In this document: in pieces, positions 1-6,998 of the stretch
Layout of the letters: each line of letters opens with the position of its first letter
Position numbering within the stretch: the first letter of the stretch is position 1
From: Pseudomonadota bacterium
GTDB taxonomy: Bacteria; Pseudomonadota; Gammaproteobacteria; Burkholderiales; Burkholderiaceae_C
DNA: 16,078 bases
NCBI GenBank assembly: GCA_023415035.1
Contig: JAEZLX010000194.1
Coordinates: 1 to 16,078 of the forward strand
Reading direction: 5' to 3'
Translations under genes and position numbers: made by a program
The notes under the pieces: model-generated
Databases searched by the model: none
What the model was told of the DNA's origin: nothing
The model's input: only the letters and a program-made list of their open reading frames with translations

Positions 1-201
1 GGCCAGCGCGCCGCACAGCAGCCACGCACCCGCCCGGCGCACCCACCGCCGGTCCGGACACCGGCGACCCAGCCCGCCCGCCATCAGCCACACCAACAGT
101 GCCGTGACCAGCAGGCCATGGTAGGCCCCAGCCTGCCAAAGCTCCGCCTGATGCAACTGGGCAGCCATTCCCGCCATCCAGCCAAGCAGCCAGGACATCA
201 T
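1..201 (-). CDS. comEC: Probable ComEC/Rec2 DNA-uptake channel, N-terminal part only
   Basis: Partial gene running off the left edge; 67 codons are readable from the ATG at 201. The peptide is strongly hydrophobic and begins MMSWLLGWMAGMAAQLHQ, followed by ELWQAGAYHGLL. The pattern W..G.A.QL.Q..LW....Y is what I expect at the N-terminus of betaproteobacterial ComEC, the inner-membrane channel for single-stranded DNA in natural transformation. The domains that would prove it (competence core, metallo-beta-lactamase-like) lie outside the window. The start is uncertain. Tandem ATGs at 201 and 198 sit right after GGGG without a spaced ribosome site, an in-frame GTG lies at 264, and the best ribosome site (287-292) serves an ATG at 281 in another frame. 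The identification rests on about 65 residues and could be another polytopic membrane protein. Confidence 0.6.
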   Translation of the reverse strand, partial: MMSWLLGWMAGMAAQLHQAELWQAGAYHGLLVTALLVWLMAGGLGRRCPDRRWVRRAGAWLLCGALA

Positions 202-440
202 CCCCGCAGCGGCCCGATTTGCTCCGAGCGGCGCAGGATGCAACCGCGAGTGGCCGGCGACCACAATGGTGTTCTTGTCATGGACTCCTCCCTGAAGGCC
301 CCCGGAGCGCGGCATGCGCGGCCGCGTGAGCCCGCCGCGATTATGGGCAGCCTCACAGGCTCGCTCCATCCCCTATCCGGAGGGCATGCCCCTGCGCCCA
401 ACGACAGGAAAAGGAAAGCGTGATGCGCCGGTTCTGCGTC
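202..440 (-). promoter_or_regulatory. Leader region of the probable comEC gene, with possible promoter and short upstream ORF
   Basis: This 239-bp gap separates ylqF from comEC. On the minus strand a CATAAT hexamer at 340-345 could be a -10 element, but the sequence 17 bp upstream (TGGAGC) is a poor -35. Further down, GGGAGG at 287-292 stands 5 nt before an ATG at 281. That ATG opens a 27-codon frame whose TGA overlaps the tandem ATGs of comEC, an arrangement that allows translational coupling. No U-tract terminator for ylqF is visible here. Confidence 0.3.
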
Positions 441-1421
441 TCAACGGCGCGGCGCAGGCCGCGCCTTGCCACCGGCCGGCTTCTTGCGCCGCTCGATGAA
501 GCCCTGCTCGCGCAGGGCCTTTTTGCGTTCCGCGCGCTCCTTGTCGGCCTGCCGGCCGGCCTTGAGCCAGCGCGCGAACTGCTCGGGCGTTTCCAGCGTG
601 ATGCGGCCGATGTGCAGCGCACGGAAGTCGCCGATCACGATCTCGGCGGCCTTCTGCACGTTGACCCGGCCGCCGGCGGCCAGCGCGCCACGCTGGCGGC
701 CGATGGCCTGCAGCAGCTCGTCGTCGTGCGTGGCCGCCCACTGCCCGGGCGTCATGCCCAGCTGGTAGCGCGCCTCCATCAGGCCCGGGTAATCGGTCTT
801 GAGCTTGGCGATCAGCTCGTAGGCCACTTCTTCCTCGTCGTAGGCGTTCTTGCCGACCGCGCCGCTGGCCGCGAGGTTGTACCCGCTTTCGGGCACGATG
901 ATGCGTGGCCACAGCATGCCGGGGGTGTCGTAGAGGTAGAAGTCGTCGGCCAGCACGATGCGGGCCTCGGTGCGCGTGACGCCGGCCTCGTCGCCCGTCT
1001 TGGCCGCCTTGCGGCCCTTGAGGGTGTTGATGAGCGTGGACTTGCCCACATTGGGGATCCCGCAGATGAGCACGCGCATCGGCTTGAACATGCCGCCGCG
1101 CTGCGGCGCCAGCTCACGGCAAGCTTCGATGATGGCACGCGCGGGCGCGGAGTGGCTCGCGTCCAGCGCGATGGCCCGCGTGCCGGGCTGCGCGTTGTAA
1201 TGGGCCAGCCACAGCTCGGTGCGCACCGGGTCGGCCAGGTCCTGCTTGTTGAGCACTTTCAGCGTCGGCCTGCCGCTGGTGAGCTCGGCCATCAGCGGAT
1301 TGGCGCTGGAGCCGGGCAGCCGGGCATCGAGCATCTCGACGACCACGTCGATGCTCTTCACACGCTCGGCGATCGCCTTGCGCGTCAGGTGCATGTGACC
1401 GGGGAACCACTGGACGCTCAT
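441..1421 (-). CDS. ylqF: Ribosome biogenesis GTPase YlqF/RbgA
   Basis: 326-aa circularly permuted GTPase of the YlqF/RbgA family, which assists late assembly of the 50S subunit. The permuted motif order is visible: G4 NKQD at 58-61, then G5-like DAS at 87-89, G1 GIPNVGKS at 121-128 and G3 DTPG at 165-168. The N-terminus MSVQWFPGHM is the family hallmark and fixes the start at 1421; an in-frame ATG at 1505 would add 28 residues that do not look like the family. The C-terminus is a lysine/arginine-rich tail suited to rRNA contact. It lies downstream of gshA on the same strand, but the U-tract hairpin at the gshA stop and a possible promoter at 1473-1501 suggest separate transcription. The role is well known in Bacillus; its necessity in Betaproteobacteria is inferred. 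Confidence 0.95.
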   Translation of the reverse strand: MSVQWFPGHMHLTRKAIAERVKSIDVVVEMLDARLPGSSANPLMAELTSGRPTLKVLNKQDLADPVRTELWLAHYNAQPGTRAIALDASHSAPARAIIEACRELAPQRGGMFKPMRVLICGIPNVGKSTLINTLKGRKAAKTGDEAGVTRTEARIVLADDFYLYDTPGMLWPRIIVPESGYNLAASGAVGKNAYDEEEVAYELIAKLKTDYPGLMEARYQLGMTPGQWAATHDDELLQAIGRQRGALAAGGRVNVQKAAEIVIGDFRALHIGRITLETPEQFARWLKAGRQADKERAERKKALREQGFIERRKKPAGGKARPAPRR

Positions 1422-1472
1422 CGGGTTTTCCCGTGTTTCGTTGGACAACTGTGTGAATAACTGTGGGTCATT

Positions 1473-1501
1473 TCTGTACGGCGGCTGCAAGTCCTTGTCA
1501 C
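1473..1501 (-). promoter_or_regulatory. Candidate sigma70 promoter for ylqF
   Basis: On the minus strand GTGACA (1496-1501, five of six matches to TTGACA) is followed after exactly 17 bp by TACAGA (1473-1478, three of six matches to TATAAT). Transcription would start near 1466, leaving a leader of about 45 nt. The -10 is weak, so this is a suggestion only. Confidence 0.35.
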
Positions 1502-1524
1502 GCAAGGAGAAGCATCAGACTGCC

Positions 1525-1548
1525 CAAAAAACAGGCAGTCAGGCTGCC
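1525..1548 (-). terminator. Intrinsic terminator at the end of gshA
   Basis: Read on the minus strand, GGCAG (1544-1548) and CTGCC (1534-1538) form a 5-bp stem with a 5-nt loop that contains part of the gshA stop codon. The stem is followed by TGTTTTTTG (1525-1533). A competing 7-bp stem, GACTGCC (minus, 1534-1540) with GGCAGTC (minus, 1518-1524), would place the U-run in its loop instead. Confidence 0.55.
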
Positions 1549-3098
1549 GCCGCCTGCGGCCGACCCAGCCGCGCGGGAGACACGTATTCCTGGCGATAGA
1601 TCTCGAAGGGCATGGTGTCCGCCGCCTCGATGCTTTTCTGCTGGGCCACGGACTCCGCACTCATGGCCTCGAAACGCGCCTGCTGCGCATCGGTCCAGGG
1701 CAAGCCGAGGATCTCCTCGCGGATGGCTTGCGAGCGGCTGCGCGTGAAGGCCACGAACGAATCGGCATGCGCGGCGCGGATTTCTGCCAGAACCAACGCC
1801 GAAGGAAGCGTGTCGGGAGCCAGCAGGCTCGCGCGGGCACGCGCCACGGCATCGCGGTGCAGGCTGCGCCCGTCCAACTCGTCCAGCGCCTGTGCCAGCG
1901 GCGCCAGCTGGTCGATGATCTCCAGACCCCAGTCCACCAGCGCGATCTCCTGCCCGCCACGCTGCAGCATCAGCCCCGGCTCGCGCCCCCGCGCGGCCGT
2001 CAGGTGCTGGTTGTGGGCCAGTTCGCGGATTTCCTCGGGCGAATCGGGCGGGCTGTCGGACAGCAGGCAGTGCAGCAGGAACACGTCCAGGAAACGCAGC
2101 GTCGGCGCGTCGATGCCGATGGCCTCGAAGGGATTGAGGTCCATCAGGCGCACCTCGATGTATTCGACACCCCGCTCGCGCAGCGCGTGCAGCGGACGCT
2201 CGCCTTGGTAGATGGTGCGCTTGGGGCGGATGGTGCCGTAGAACTCGTTCTCGATCTGCAGCAGCGTCGTGGACAGCTGGTTGTAGTCGCCGCCCGGATT
2301 GCGGATGCCCACCGCCTCGTAGGCCGGCCAGGGGCGCGTGAGCGCGTCGTGCAGCGAGGCCGCGTAGCCTTCCAGGCTGTTGTAGCTCACGGCCAGCGTG
2401 GCCTGCGCCTCGCTCTGGTAGCCCAGGCGCCCCATGCGCAGGCTGGTGCCGTAGGGCATGTGCAGCGTGCCGCCGGCGCCCAGCGGCAGCAGGGCGTGCG
2501 GCCGGCCCTCGACAAAGGACTTGCACACTGCCGGCGACGCGCCGAACAGGGTCAGCAGCAGGAAGGCCTGGCGACGGAAGTTGCGGATGAGCGAGAAATA
2601 GCCCTCGTTGTCGACGCCGGGCAGCGACCAGTTGTAGTGAATGCCCGAGATGGTCTGCATGCGCCGGCCGTAACGGTGGCCCAGCCCCATGCGGTAGACA
2701 CTCTTGGCGCGGCCCACGTTGCTCGATCCGTAGCGGCCGATGGGAATGGTCTCGTCGGTCGGCAGTCCGCAGGGCATGCTCGACACCCACAGCATCTCCT
2801 CGCCCGCCGCGCCGCCCTGCGCCTGCATGGTGCGCAGTGTGAACTGGTGCACCTCGGTCAGCTCGGCCAGACAGGCCTCCACGCTGCCATGAACACCGGT
2901 GATCAGTTCGAGCTGGGATTCGCTGTAGTCGGTGGTGATGTGCGGATGGGTCAGCGCCGACCCCAGCCCGGCCGGGTGCGGCGTGAGCGCGAGCGCGCCA
3001 TCGGGCTGGGCGCGCAGGCTTTCCTTCTCGATGCCGCGCCGCATGCCCCGGAGCCTCTCCTGGCCGAGAGCGTGGAGTTTCTGGATCAAAGAGGTCAT
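1539..3098 (-). CDS. gshA: Glutamate-cysteine ligase, E. coli type
   Basis: 519-aa cytosolic enzyme that joins glutamate and cysteine with ATP to form gamma-glutamylcysteine, the first and usually rate-limiting step of glutathione synthesis. The length matches E. coli GshA (518 aa). Family features are clear near the N-terminus: RRGIEKESLR at 20-29 and TDYSESQLELIT at 56-67, with GIHYNWS further on. The start at 3098 gives the expected N-terminus MTSLIQKLHALG. No ribosome-binding site precedes it, and a possible promoter would put the transcript start only a few bases upstream. No gshB lies in the window, so the second step is encoded elsewhere. Upstream dusC is 95 bp away and gshA seems to have its own promoter. 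Confidence 0.96.
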   Translation of the reverse strand: MTSLIQKLHALGQERLRGMRRGIEKESLRAQPDGALALTPHPAGLGSALTHPHITTDYSESQLELITGVHGSVEACLAELTEVHQFTLRTMQAQGGAAGEEMLWVSSMPCGLPTDETIPIGRYGSSNVGRAKSVYRMGLGHRYGRRMQTISGIHYNWSLPGVDNEGYFSLIRNFRRQAFLLLTLFGASPAVCKSFVEGRPHALLPLGAGGTLHMPYGTSLRMGRLGYQSEAQATLAVSYNSLEGYAASLHDALTRPWPAYEAVGIRNPGGDYNQLSTTLLQIENEFYGTIRPKRTIYQGERPLHALRERGVEYIEVRLMDLNPFEAIGIDAPTLRFLDVFLLHCLLSDSPPDSPEEIRELAHNQHLTAARGREPGLMLQRGGQEIALVDWGLEIIDQLAPLAQALDELDGRSLHRDAVARARASLLAPDTLPSALVLAEIRAAHADSFVAFTRSRSQAIREEILGLPWTDAQQARFEAMSAESVAQQKSIEAADTMPFEIYRQEYVSPARLGRPQAAAA

Positions 3099-3108
3099 AC
3101 AGGCGTCG

Positions 3109-3136
3109 AGTATCGTTTCCGGGGGCAGGAAGTTAA
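3109..3136 (-). promoter_or_regulatory. Candidate promoter for gshA
   Basis: On the minus strand TTAACT (3131-3136, four of six matches to TTGACA) is followed after 16 bp by GATACT (3109-3114, four of six matches to TATAAT). The predicted start near 3102 lies about 4 nt before the ATG at 3098, which would make the mRNA almost leaderless and would fit the lack of a ribosome-binding site. Confidence 0.35.
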
Positions 3137-3193
3137 CACGGATGGGTCATTTTCGCTGGCGTGCCCCGGACATGCCCCGCCCGGGCCCATCGT

Positions 3194-4141
3194 TCAAAGT
3201 GCCGATCGCGACCTCAGCCAGGCCTCGATCACGGCCGCATCGTTGGACACGCGGATGTCGTCAAAAGCGGCCTGCGCCTCGGGATGGGCGCGTCTCAGGT
3301 AATTGAGCCACTGCTTCAGCCGGCCCGCGCGGTGCCGGCGTTCGACGCGCGCGCTCACCTGCAGCCAGAACTGGCCCAGCAGCGGCTCGATCTGCGACCA
3401 AAGCACACCGCCCTGCCCCTTGATGGCCAGCGCCAGCCCCGGATCACTGACCATGCCGCGGCCGATCATCAGCATGTCGCAGCCCGTCACCTCGGCGCAG
3501 CGGCGTGCGTCGTCCACGCTCCAGATCTCGCCGTTGGCGATGACCGGTATGCGAGCCAGCGCCGGCACCGCCGCGCGAACTTCCGCGATGCGATCCCAAT
3601 AGGCTGGCGGGCGGTAGCCGTCGGCCTTGGTGCGCGCATGGATCACCAGTTCGTCCGCCCCCGCCTCGGCGATGGCGGCGGCGCAGTCCTCGGCCACGCG
3701 ATCGTCGTTGTAGCCCAGCCGCATCTTGGCCGACACCGGCACGCTGGCCGGCACCGTGCGGCGCACCTCGGCCACGATACGGCCGACCAGCTCGGGTTCA
3801 TCCAGCAGCACAGCGCCACCGCGGCTGCGGTTGACCGTCTTGGCCGGGCAGCCGAAGTTCAGATCCACCCCGAAGCCGCCCAGGCTGGCCAGACGGGCGG
3901 CATTGTCGGCCATGCAGGCCGGGTCCGACCCTAGCAGCTGGGTGCGCACAGGCACGCCCGCCCGCGTGCGGCCGCCGTTGTGCAGCTCGGGCACCACCCG
4001 GTAGAAAGCCCGCTCGGGCAGCAGGGTGTCGGTCACGCGGATGAACTCACTCACGCAACGGTCGACACCGCCGAAGCGGGTCAGGATGTCACGCAGGGTG
4101 GCATCCAGCAGCCCTTCCATGGGCGCGAGCAGGATGTTCAT
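3194..4141 (-). CDS. dusC: tRNA-dihydrouridine(16) synthase DusC
   Basis: 315-aa FMN-dependent enzyme that reduces uridine in the tRNA D-loop with NADPH. It matches E. coli DusC closely in length (315 aa) and motifs. The N-terminus is MNILLAPMEG, the catalytic cysteine is C98 in NFGCPAKTVN, and IPVIANGEIW plus MIGRGMV form the FMN-binding side of the barrel. The C-terminal helical part contains RLKQWLNYLRR, which corresponds to RIKQWLSYLRK of the E. coli protein. Specificity for U16 is inferred from this resemblance to DusC rather than DusA or DusB. The start at 4141 is chosen because MNILLAPMEG is the conserved N-terminus; an in-frame upstream ATG at 4279 would add 46 non-conserved residues. 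No good ribosome-binding site is visible. It diverges from the FecR gene. Confidence 0.95.
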   Translation of the reverse strand: MNILLAPMEGLLDATLRDILTRFGGVDRCVSEFIRVTDTLLPERAFYRVVPELHNGGRTRAGVPVRTQLLGSDPACMADNAARLASLGGFGVDLNFGCPAKTVNRSRGGAVLLDEPELVGRIVAEVRRTVPASVPVSAKMRLGYNDDRVAEDCAAAIAEAGADELVIHARTKADGYRPPAYWDRIAEVRAAVPALARIPVIANGEIWSVDDARRCAEVTGCDMLMIGRGMVSDPGLALAIKGQGGVLWSQIEPLLGQFWLQVSARVERRHRAGRLKQWLNYLRRAHPEAQAAFDDIRVSNDAAVIEAWLRSRSAL

Positions 4142-4317
4142 CGGGGGAGGCGTCTGGTGGTGGCCGGCCCGCGAAGTTGCGTGGCGGGAGCGGGCGGGCG
4201 CGGCCGCCACATGGTCACCAGATTCTACCGGCGAGCCCTTACGGGTTGCTACGGTATTGCCCCATCCGGTAACATTCATTGTCGAAGATACCTAGTACTT
4301 CATTTTTACTACTTCTC
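4142..4317. promoter_or_regulatory. Divergent promoter region between dusC and the FecR-domain gene
   Basis: Towards FecR, TTGCTA (4246-4251) and TAACAT (4270-4275) are spaced by 18 bp and each match the sigma70 consensus at four of six positions, giving a start near 4282. Between there and the ATG at 4318 lies an AT-rich stretch with TACTTC repeated 14 bp apart (4296-4301 and 4310-4315); no ribosome-binding site is evident. Towards dusC, TAGAAT at 4222-4227 (minus) resembles a -10 but lacks a good -35. Confidence 0.4.
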
Positions 4318-4821
4318 ATGCCCACCCTTCACCAACGCCCTTATCTGCCTGCCCTGACCCTGGCGTGCGGCTTGGTATTCGCGGCTTTGCCCGCCGCCGC
4401 CCAGCAGGCGCCGGCGGAGCCGCCCGCGACCGCCCAGGCGGCCCGTGCCGGCACCCTCAAGCAGGTCGAGGGCACCGTGTGGGTGGAACGTGGCAACCTG
4501 CGTCAGGCCGTCACCCCGGGCGAAGGTCTGACGACGGCTCAGCGACTGCAGACAGGCGGCGACGGTGCGGCCAGCGTGGTGCTGCGCGACGGCACCGTGC
4601 TGACGGTCGGCCCCAACAGCGCGATCGCGATCAACGAGTTCGCATTTGACGCCACCACACAGCAAGGCAATTTCCTGCTGGACCTGTTCCAGGGTTCGGT
4701 CCGTGTCATCACCGGCATTTTGGCCAAGGTCAATCCCGAAGTCTTCAAGGTCCGCACGCCAACTTCCGTGGTCGGCGTGCGCGGCACCGACTTCATCGTG
4801 GAGGCCGAGGCCAAGCCATGA
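4318..4821 (+). CDS. Secreted FecR-domain protein
   Basis: 167-aa exported protein. Residues 1-28 form a signal peptide (hydrophobic core 11-24, cleavage likely after PAAA). The mature part is essentially one FecR domain (about 48-162), starting GTLKQVEGTVWVERG, with LRDGTVLTVGPNS in the middle and the diagnostic RTPTSVVGVRGTDF near the end. Unlike classical FecR anti-sigma factors it has no cytoplasmic domain or transmembrane anchor, and no ECF sigma factor or TonB receptor is adjacent. Such stand-alone FecR proteins are generally thought to act in the periplasm, but their ligand is unknown. The stop overlaps the next start by ATGA, so it is probably co-translated with the OmpA-like lipoprotein. 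An in-frame TTG at 4279 would spoil the signal peptide, so I chose the ATG at 4318, although it lacks a clear ribosome-binding site. Confidence 0.88.
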   Translation: MPTLHQRPYLPALTLACGLVFAALPAAAQQAPAEPPATAQAARAGTLKQVEGTVWVERGNLRQAVTPGEGLTTAQRLQTGGDGAASVVLRDGTVLTVGPNSAIAINEFAFDATTQQGNFLLDLFQGSVRVITGILAKVNPEVFKVRTPTSVVGVRGTDFIVEAEAKP

Positions 4822-5450
4822 GCCGTCCCCCGGAACGGATCCGCCACCGCCTCCTGACGACACTGCGCGTCACCGGCTTCGCGGCGGGACTTGCCACCCT
4901 GCTCACGGCCTGCGCCCCCGTCTCGCGTGTCATCCTCCTGCCCCAGGAGGATCGCCCGGACAGTAAGGTCGTGGTCACCACACCCAAGGCCGAGACCGTC
5001 ATCGACAAGCCCTACGGCGTGGCCGAGGTGGGCTGGTCTGGCGGGCTCTCGGCCAACACCTCCTCCGCCGAGGAAGTGGCGGCCGAGTTCCCCAAGCTGC
5101 TGGCGCTGCGGCCGCCGCCGCCCGAGCAGTTCGTGCTGCAGTTCGAGACCGGCACGTCAAACCTGACCGCCGAATCGCAAGCCCAGCTCGATGCGGTCAT
5201 CAGCAGCGCGCAGCGCCGTCCGGGCGGTGAAATCCTCATCGTCGGCCACACGGACCGTGTGGGATCGCTGGAGGCGAACGACCGCCTGTCGCTCGTACGC
5301 GCGAACGCCATCCGAGACCTGTTCCTCGCCAAGGGCTTCCGGCCCGAGCTGGTGGAGGCGGTCGGCCGCGGCGAGCGCGAACCCGTGGTCCCGACGGAAG
5401 ACGAGGTCGAAGAGCCTTTCAACCGCCGCGCCGAAGTGTTCGTGCGCTGA
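4818..5450 (+). CDS. OmpA-family outer-membrane lipoprotein
   Basis: 210-aa predicted lipoprotein. An arginine-rich N-terminus and a hydrophobic stretch end in the lipobox LLTAC, with the lipidated cysteine at C32. A linker with proline-rich segments follows, and residues about 104-210 form an OmpA-like peptidoglycan-binding domain: FETGTSNLTAESQAQLD, GHTDRVGS at 143-150, N154-D155...LS..RA at 154-162 and NRRAEVFVR at the end. The motif D146 and R161 correspond to the residues that contact diaminopimelate in this family. It would tether the outer membrane to the wall. It is not clearly Pal, since no tol genes are nearby. The 4-bp overlap with the FecR gene suggests a shared envelope function; in some Burkholderiales I recall such pairs next to CHASE2-type cyclases, but none is present here. 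Confidence 0.88.
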   Translation: MSRPPERIRHRLLTTLRVTGFAAGLATLLTACAPVSRVILLPQEDRPDSKVVVTTPKAETVIDKPYGVAEVGWSGGLSANTSSAEEVAAEFPKLLALRPPPPEQFVLQFETGTSNLTAESQAQLDAVISSAQRRPGGEILIVGHTDRVGSLEANDRLSLVRANAIRDLFLAKGFRPELVEAVGRGEREPVVPTEDEVEEPFNRRAEVFVR

Positions 5451-5456
5451 ACCGAC

Positions 5457-6137
5457 GTGCCTTCGGAAGCCATTGCCGTGGGCGTCGCGCCGGGCATCTC
5501 GCTGCTGCATGTCGATGGCGACATGCTCGTGCTCGACAAGCCTTCCGGGCTGCTCGCCGTCCCCGGCCGCGGCCCCGAGAACCAGGACTGCCTGAGCGCC
5601 CGCGTGCAGGCGCGCTTTCCCGACGCGCTGATCGTGCACCGGCTCGACATGGCCACCTCGGGCCTGATCGTGATGGCGCGCGGCATCGATGCGCAGCGTC
5701 GGCTGAACGCCAGCTTCGAGAAGCGACTGGTTCACAAGCGCTATGTAGCCGTGGTCGCGGGCACACTGTCCAACCCACAGCCGGACAACGGCTGGAACAC
5801 CATCGACCTACCACTGATGGTGGACTGGCTCAACCGCCCGCGCAGCATCGTGCACCACGAGATGGGCAAACCCAGCGTCACGCGCTGGCGTCTGGACGGC
5901 AGGCAGCCGCATGCCGGTGGCATGACCCGGGTGCTGCTGGAGCCGATCACCGGGCGATCGCACCAGCTGCGCGTGCACCTGCAGGCCATCGGCCACCCCA
6001 TCGCCGGTGACCCGCTCTACGCCGACGAAGCCCAGCAGGCACTGGCGCCGCGACTGCTGCTGCACGCCTGTGTCCTGGAATTGCCCCACCCACGCAGCGG
6101 GGAACGTGTACTCTTCGAAAGTCCCGTCCCGTTCTGA
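5457..6137 (+). CDS. rluA: RluA-family pseudouridine synthase (23S U746 / tRNA U32 type)
   Basis: 226-aa pseudouridine synthase. The catalytic motif HRLDMATSG spans 61-69, with the nucleophile at D64, the same position as in E. coli RluA (219 aa). The close similarity continues through KPSGLLAVPGR, DLPLMVDWLNRP, PITGRSHQLRVH and PRLLLHA, which points to RluA rather than RluC or RluD; no S4 domain precedes the catalytic domain. The expected substrates are U746 of 23S rRNA and U32 of some tRNAs. The start is a GTG at 5457, the first start codon after the in-frame ompA-like stop at 5448-5450; a second GTG at 5478 is possible. No ribosome-binding site is visible, so translation may depend on coupling to the gene ending 6 bp upstream. 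Confidence 0.92.
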   Translation: MPSEAIAVGVAPGISLLHVDGDMLVLDKPSGLLAVPGRGPENQDCLSARVQARFPDALIVHRLDMATSGLIVMARGIDAQRRLNASFEKRLVHKRYVAVVAGTLSNPQPDNGWNTIDLPLMVDWLNRPRSIVHHEMGKPSVTRWRLDGRQPHAGGMTRVLLEPITGRSHQLRVHLQAIGHPIAGDPLYADEAQQALAPRLLLHACVLELPHPRSGERVLFESPVPF

Positions 6138-6154
6138 CCGGCAGGAGCGAACAC

Positions 6155-6931
6155 ATGAACCAGCATCCCCACCTGTGCATCCTCACGGGTGCGTCCCGCG
6201 GCATGGGCCAAGCCATGGCGCGCCAGCTGCTCTCGCCAGACCGGCTGCTGCTGTGCATCTCGCGCGGCATCGACGAGGACCTGGCCTGCCGCGCCCAGGC
6301 CTTGGGCGCAGGGCTCGTGCAGTGGCAACAGGATCTGGCCGATCCGCTGGTGGCCGCCGGGCGCCTGGCCGGCTGGCTGGCGGGCCTGGACGCCACCGCA
6401 CTGGCCAGCGCCACACTCATCAACAACGCCGGCATGATCCCGCGCATCGGACCGCTGGACGAATGTCCGCCCGACGAGCTGTCGGCGACGCTGCGCGTCG
6501 GCCTGGAAACGCCCATGCAGCTGACCGCCGCTTTCCTTCGTGTGAGCACGGGCTGGGTGAATGCCGGCTGGACAGGTACGCGCAAGGTGCTCAACGTCTC
6601 GTCCGGCCTGGGCCGCCGGGCCATGGCTGCGCAGGCGCCCTATTGCGCGGCCAAGGCCGGGCTCGATCACTTCACCCGCTGCAGCGCGCTCGACGAGGCC
6701 CGACGTCCCCACGGCGCCCGCCTCGTGTCGCTGGCCCCCGGCGTCATCGACACCGGCATGCAGGTGCAGCTGCGCGCGGGTGACCCGACTGCCTTCCCCG
6801 ATCTGCAGCGCTTTGTCAGCCTGCAGCGCAACGGCATGCTCAGCAGCCCCGACGAGGCGGCACGGCTCGTGCTGGCCTGGCTCGACCGGCCGGACTTCGG
6901 CGAGCAGCCGATCGCGGACGTACGCGACTGA
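6155..6931 (+). CDS. Short-chain dehydrogenase/reductase
   Basis: 258-aa classical SDR. The cofactor loop TGASRGMG lies at 11-18, NNAG at 90-93, the catalytic serine at 149 or 150, and Y163-x3-K167 in YCAAK. LAPGVIDTGMQ at 193-203 resembles sepiapterin reductase and bacterial benzil reductase more than FabG. It probably reduces a carbonyl with NADPH, but the substrate cannot be told from sequence. An AGGAG ribosome-binding site precedes the ATG by 8 nt. It follows rluA by 17 bp and may be the last gene of the operon that starts with the FecR gene. It is also just upstream of bktB, yet sequence similarity does not suggest an acetoacetyl-CoA reductase (PhaB). Confidence 0.88.
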   Translation: MNQHPHLCILTGASRGMGQAMARQLLSPDRLLLCISRGIDEDLACRAQALGAGLVQWQQDLADPLVAAGRLAGWLAGLDATALASATLINNAGMIPRIGPLDECPPDELSATLRVGLETPMQLTAAFLRVSTGWVNAGWTGTRKVLNVSSGLGRRAMAAQAPYCAAKAGLDHFTRCSALDEARRPHGARLVSLAPGVIDTGMQVQLRAGDPTAFPDLQRFVSLQRNGMLSSPDEAARLVLAWLDRPDFGEQPIADVRD

Positions 6932-6950
6932 TCGCCGGGCCAAGGCGCTG

Positions 6951-6974
6951 TACCATCGTCTTTTTGCATTGCAA
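6951..6974 (+). promoter_or_regulatory. Candidate -10 and PhaR-like palindrome upstream of bktB
   Basis: TACCAT (6951-6956) matches TATAAT at four of six positions and lies 43 bp before the bktB ATG; the -35 region (CTGATC) is poor. Immediately downstream is the perfect palindrome TTGCATTGCAA (6964-6974), where transcription would start. TGC/GCA palindromes of this sort are known targets of the PHA repressor PhaR. The assignment is by resemblance only. Confidence 0.35.
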
Positions 6975-6998
6975 CAACCCGGACAAGGAGACCACCCA

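Noticed and set aside
118..423. Plus-strand 101-codon frame at the left edge
   Set aside because: No ribosome-binding site and no membrane or domain pattern; the minus-strand reading of 1-201 gives a hydrophobic ComEC-like N-terminus instead.
1452..1460. TGTGAATAA, a match to the DnaA-box consensus, upstream of ylqF
   Set aside because: A single 9-mer with no cluster, no AT-rich unwinding region and no dnaA or dnaN nearby; not evidence of an origin.
1422..1505. N-terminal extension of YlqF to an ATG at 1505
   Set aside because: The extra 28 residues are unlike the family, which begins at WFPGHM; the candidate promoter also overlaps this stretch.
1728..3302. Long open frame of 524 codons on the plus strand opposite gshA
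   Set aside because: Shadow frame caused by high GC; the residues are rich in Arg, Ala, Gln and His with no domain, while the opposite strand encodes a clear GshA.
4279..4317. Upstream in-frame TTG start for the FecR-domain protein
   Set aside because: It would add 13 residues ahead of a good signal peptide and has no ribosome-binding site.
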